Positions 63,413-64,000 of a stretch of 64,000 nucleotides of DNA are shown piece after piece. This DNA is from Bacteroides sp. GTDB lineage: Bacteria > Bacteroidota > Bacteroidia > Bacteroidales > Bacteroidaceae. Made by a program: the position numbers and the translations under genes. Within the stretch, counting starts at the first letter, position 1; each line of letters opens with the position of its first letter. The stretch lies in assembly GCA_023665805.1 (NCBI GenBank), contig JAMPDJ010000004.1, forward strand, positions 99,973-163,972, given 5' to 3'. The notes beneath the pieces were generated by a model, which worked only from the letters and a program-made list of their open reading frames with translations, was not told the origin of the DNA and ran no database searches.

Positions 63413-64000
63413 TGAAAAACAAGCCAACGGAAAAATGGACTTTACCATGAAACGGATGTACTTTTATCTGATTTTCAAACTCCCATCATCCATAAAACTA
63501 TGATACCCATATATCCACCAGTATCCTCCCACCCCGATAGATGCCTTCATATTTGCAACTTTGCAATTCCATAAGAGCATTACTGGTTTAGAATCTAAGG
63601 TCATAAAAAGCAATCAGGGAGTGCTATACGGGGCTGTAACCGATGCTTTCGGATATAAAGCCAATAAGTGCTCCCCGACATAAAGACCAAGCATAGAAGC
63701 ATGGGCGCCACTCACCGCAAGAACCTCATGCCAGGGCTGGGGCATAATGGACAACAGAATCAAGAACAGCGCAAATAATTTTCCGGAGAATGAATCGGGT
63801 TCGGCCATGAAAGGTTTACATACGGGAACAGGATCGCGAACTATCTTGGCAGACCACAACGTGAGTCTGTTCCGATACGGTAGCGTCACATCCATAGCCA
63901 CCATACCATAGGATGACATGAAGATGCGGCCTTCCGAGGCAAAGCAACACTTTAGCCAGCCAAATCAAGCCGCATGATTCTTAATTCAATCACAAACCCG
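63413..64000. other. window end without a convincing gene
   Basis: A 101-codon minus-strand frame (63614-63919) has one hydrophobic stretch (KLFALFLILLSIMP) but no recognisable domain, promoter or family; I do not call it as a gene. Nothing else was seen in these 588 bp. Confidence 0.5.

Noticed and set aside
63614..63919. 101-codon minus-strand frame near the window end
   Set aside because: Only a hydrophobic stretch supports it; no promoter, family or neighbour evidence.

Overview
The window is a chromosomal segment from a member of the order Bacteroidales (Bacteroidota). The evidence is the promoter style (a -33 TTTG/CTTG box about 20 nt from a -7 TAnnTTTG box), lipoproteins with acidic residues after the lipid Cys, PorU/PorV of the type IX secretion system, Mfa1/Mfa2-type fimbriae, and DUF4493/PCMD proteins that are typical of this order. 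The genus cannot be fixed from the sequence alone; a Prevotellaceae-like genome is a guess. No phage, plasmid, insertion sequence transposase or CRISPR array was seen.

Layout. 1-21.4 kb is mostly housekeeping and envelope: gyrB, a DUF5009-like acyltransferase, a sugar O-acetyltransferase, a YjbR protein, a two-domain carbohydrate esterase, a membrane NDP-sugar dehydratase, tRNA-Met(CAT), ribF, a THUMP-like methyltransferase, ruvB, an SpmAB-like membrane protein, two tandem deoxynucleoside kinases, a Wzx-like flippase, a Rid-family protein, a GH20 hexosaminidase and a Bax-inhibitor-like protein. 22.0-31.3 kb is one seven-gene operon: six lipoproteins (five with N-termini of DUF4493 type, two with PCMD domains) and one beta-barrel. 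31.4-35.2 kb encodes a giant papain-like protease with LamG and PKD modules, followed by a 23-bp tandem repeat. 35.7-50 kb returns to core genes: asd, an antiporter, a LolD-like ATPase, cvfB, an FAH-family hydrolase, porU-porV, a small lipoprotein, a CCA-adding enzyme and a PurF-like protein without the N-terminal Cys. 50.1-59.8 kb is a fimbrial operon (DUF3575, DUF3868, Mfa1, Mfa2, a minor subunit and a large tip-like protein) driven from a 227-bp segment bounded by perfect 21-bp inverted repeats. 60-64 kb has two 94%-identical, about 204-bp MITE-like elements flanking a helical-repeat protein and an HD protein, then a phosphodiesterase-like protein.

Two observations stand out. First, the fimbrial operon sits behind what looks like a phase-variable invertible promoter. 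The only good promoter inside the segment points away from the operon, so the assembled molecule would be in the OFF state. Second, five lipoproteins of the DUF4493 operon carry a T/N-R-A/S tripeptide 24-34 residues after the lipid Cys, between a predicted first beta-strand and the next strand. The Mfa1 fimbrillin in this window has its presumed Arg-protease maturation site in the same place. This suggests that the DUF4493 operon encodes an uncharacterised, FimA-superfamily-like surface polymer with PCMD domains as possible adhesins.
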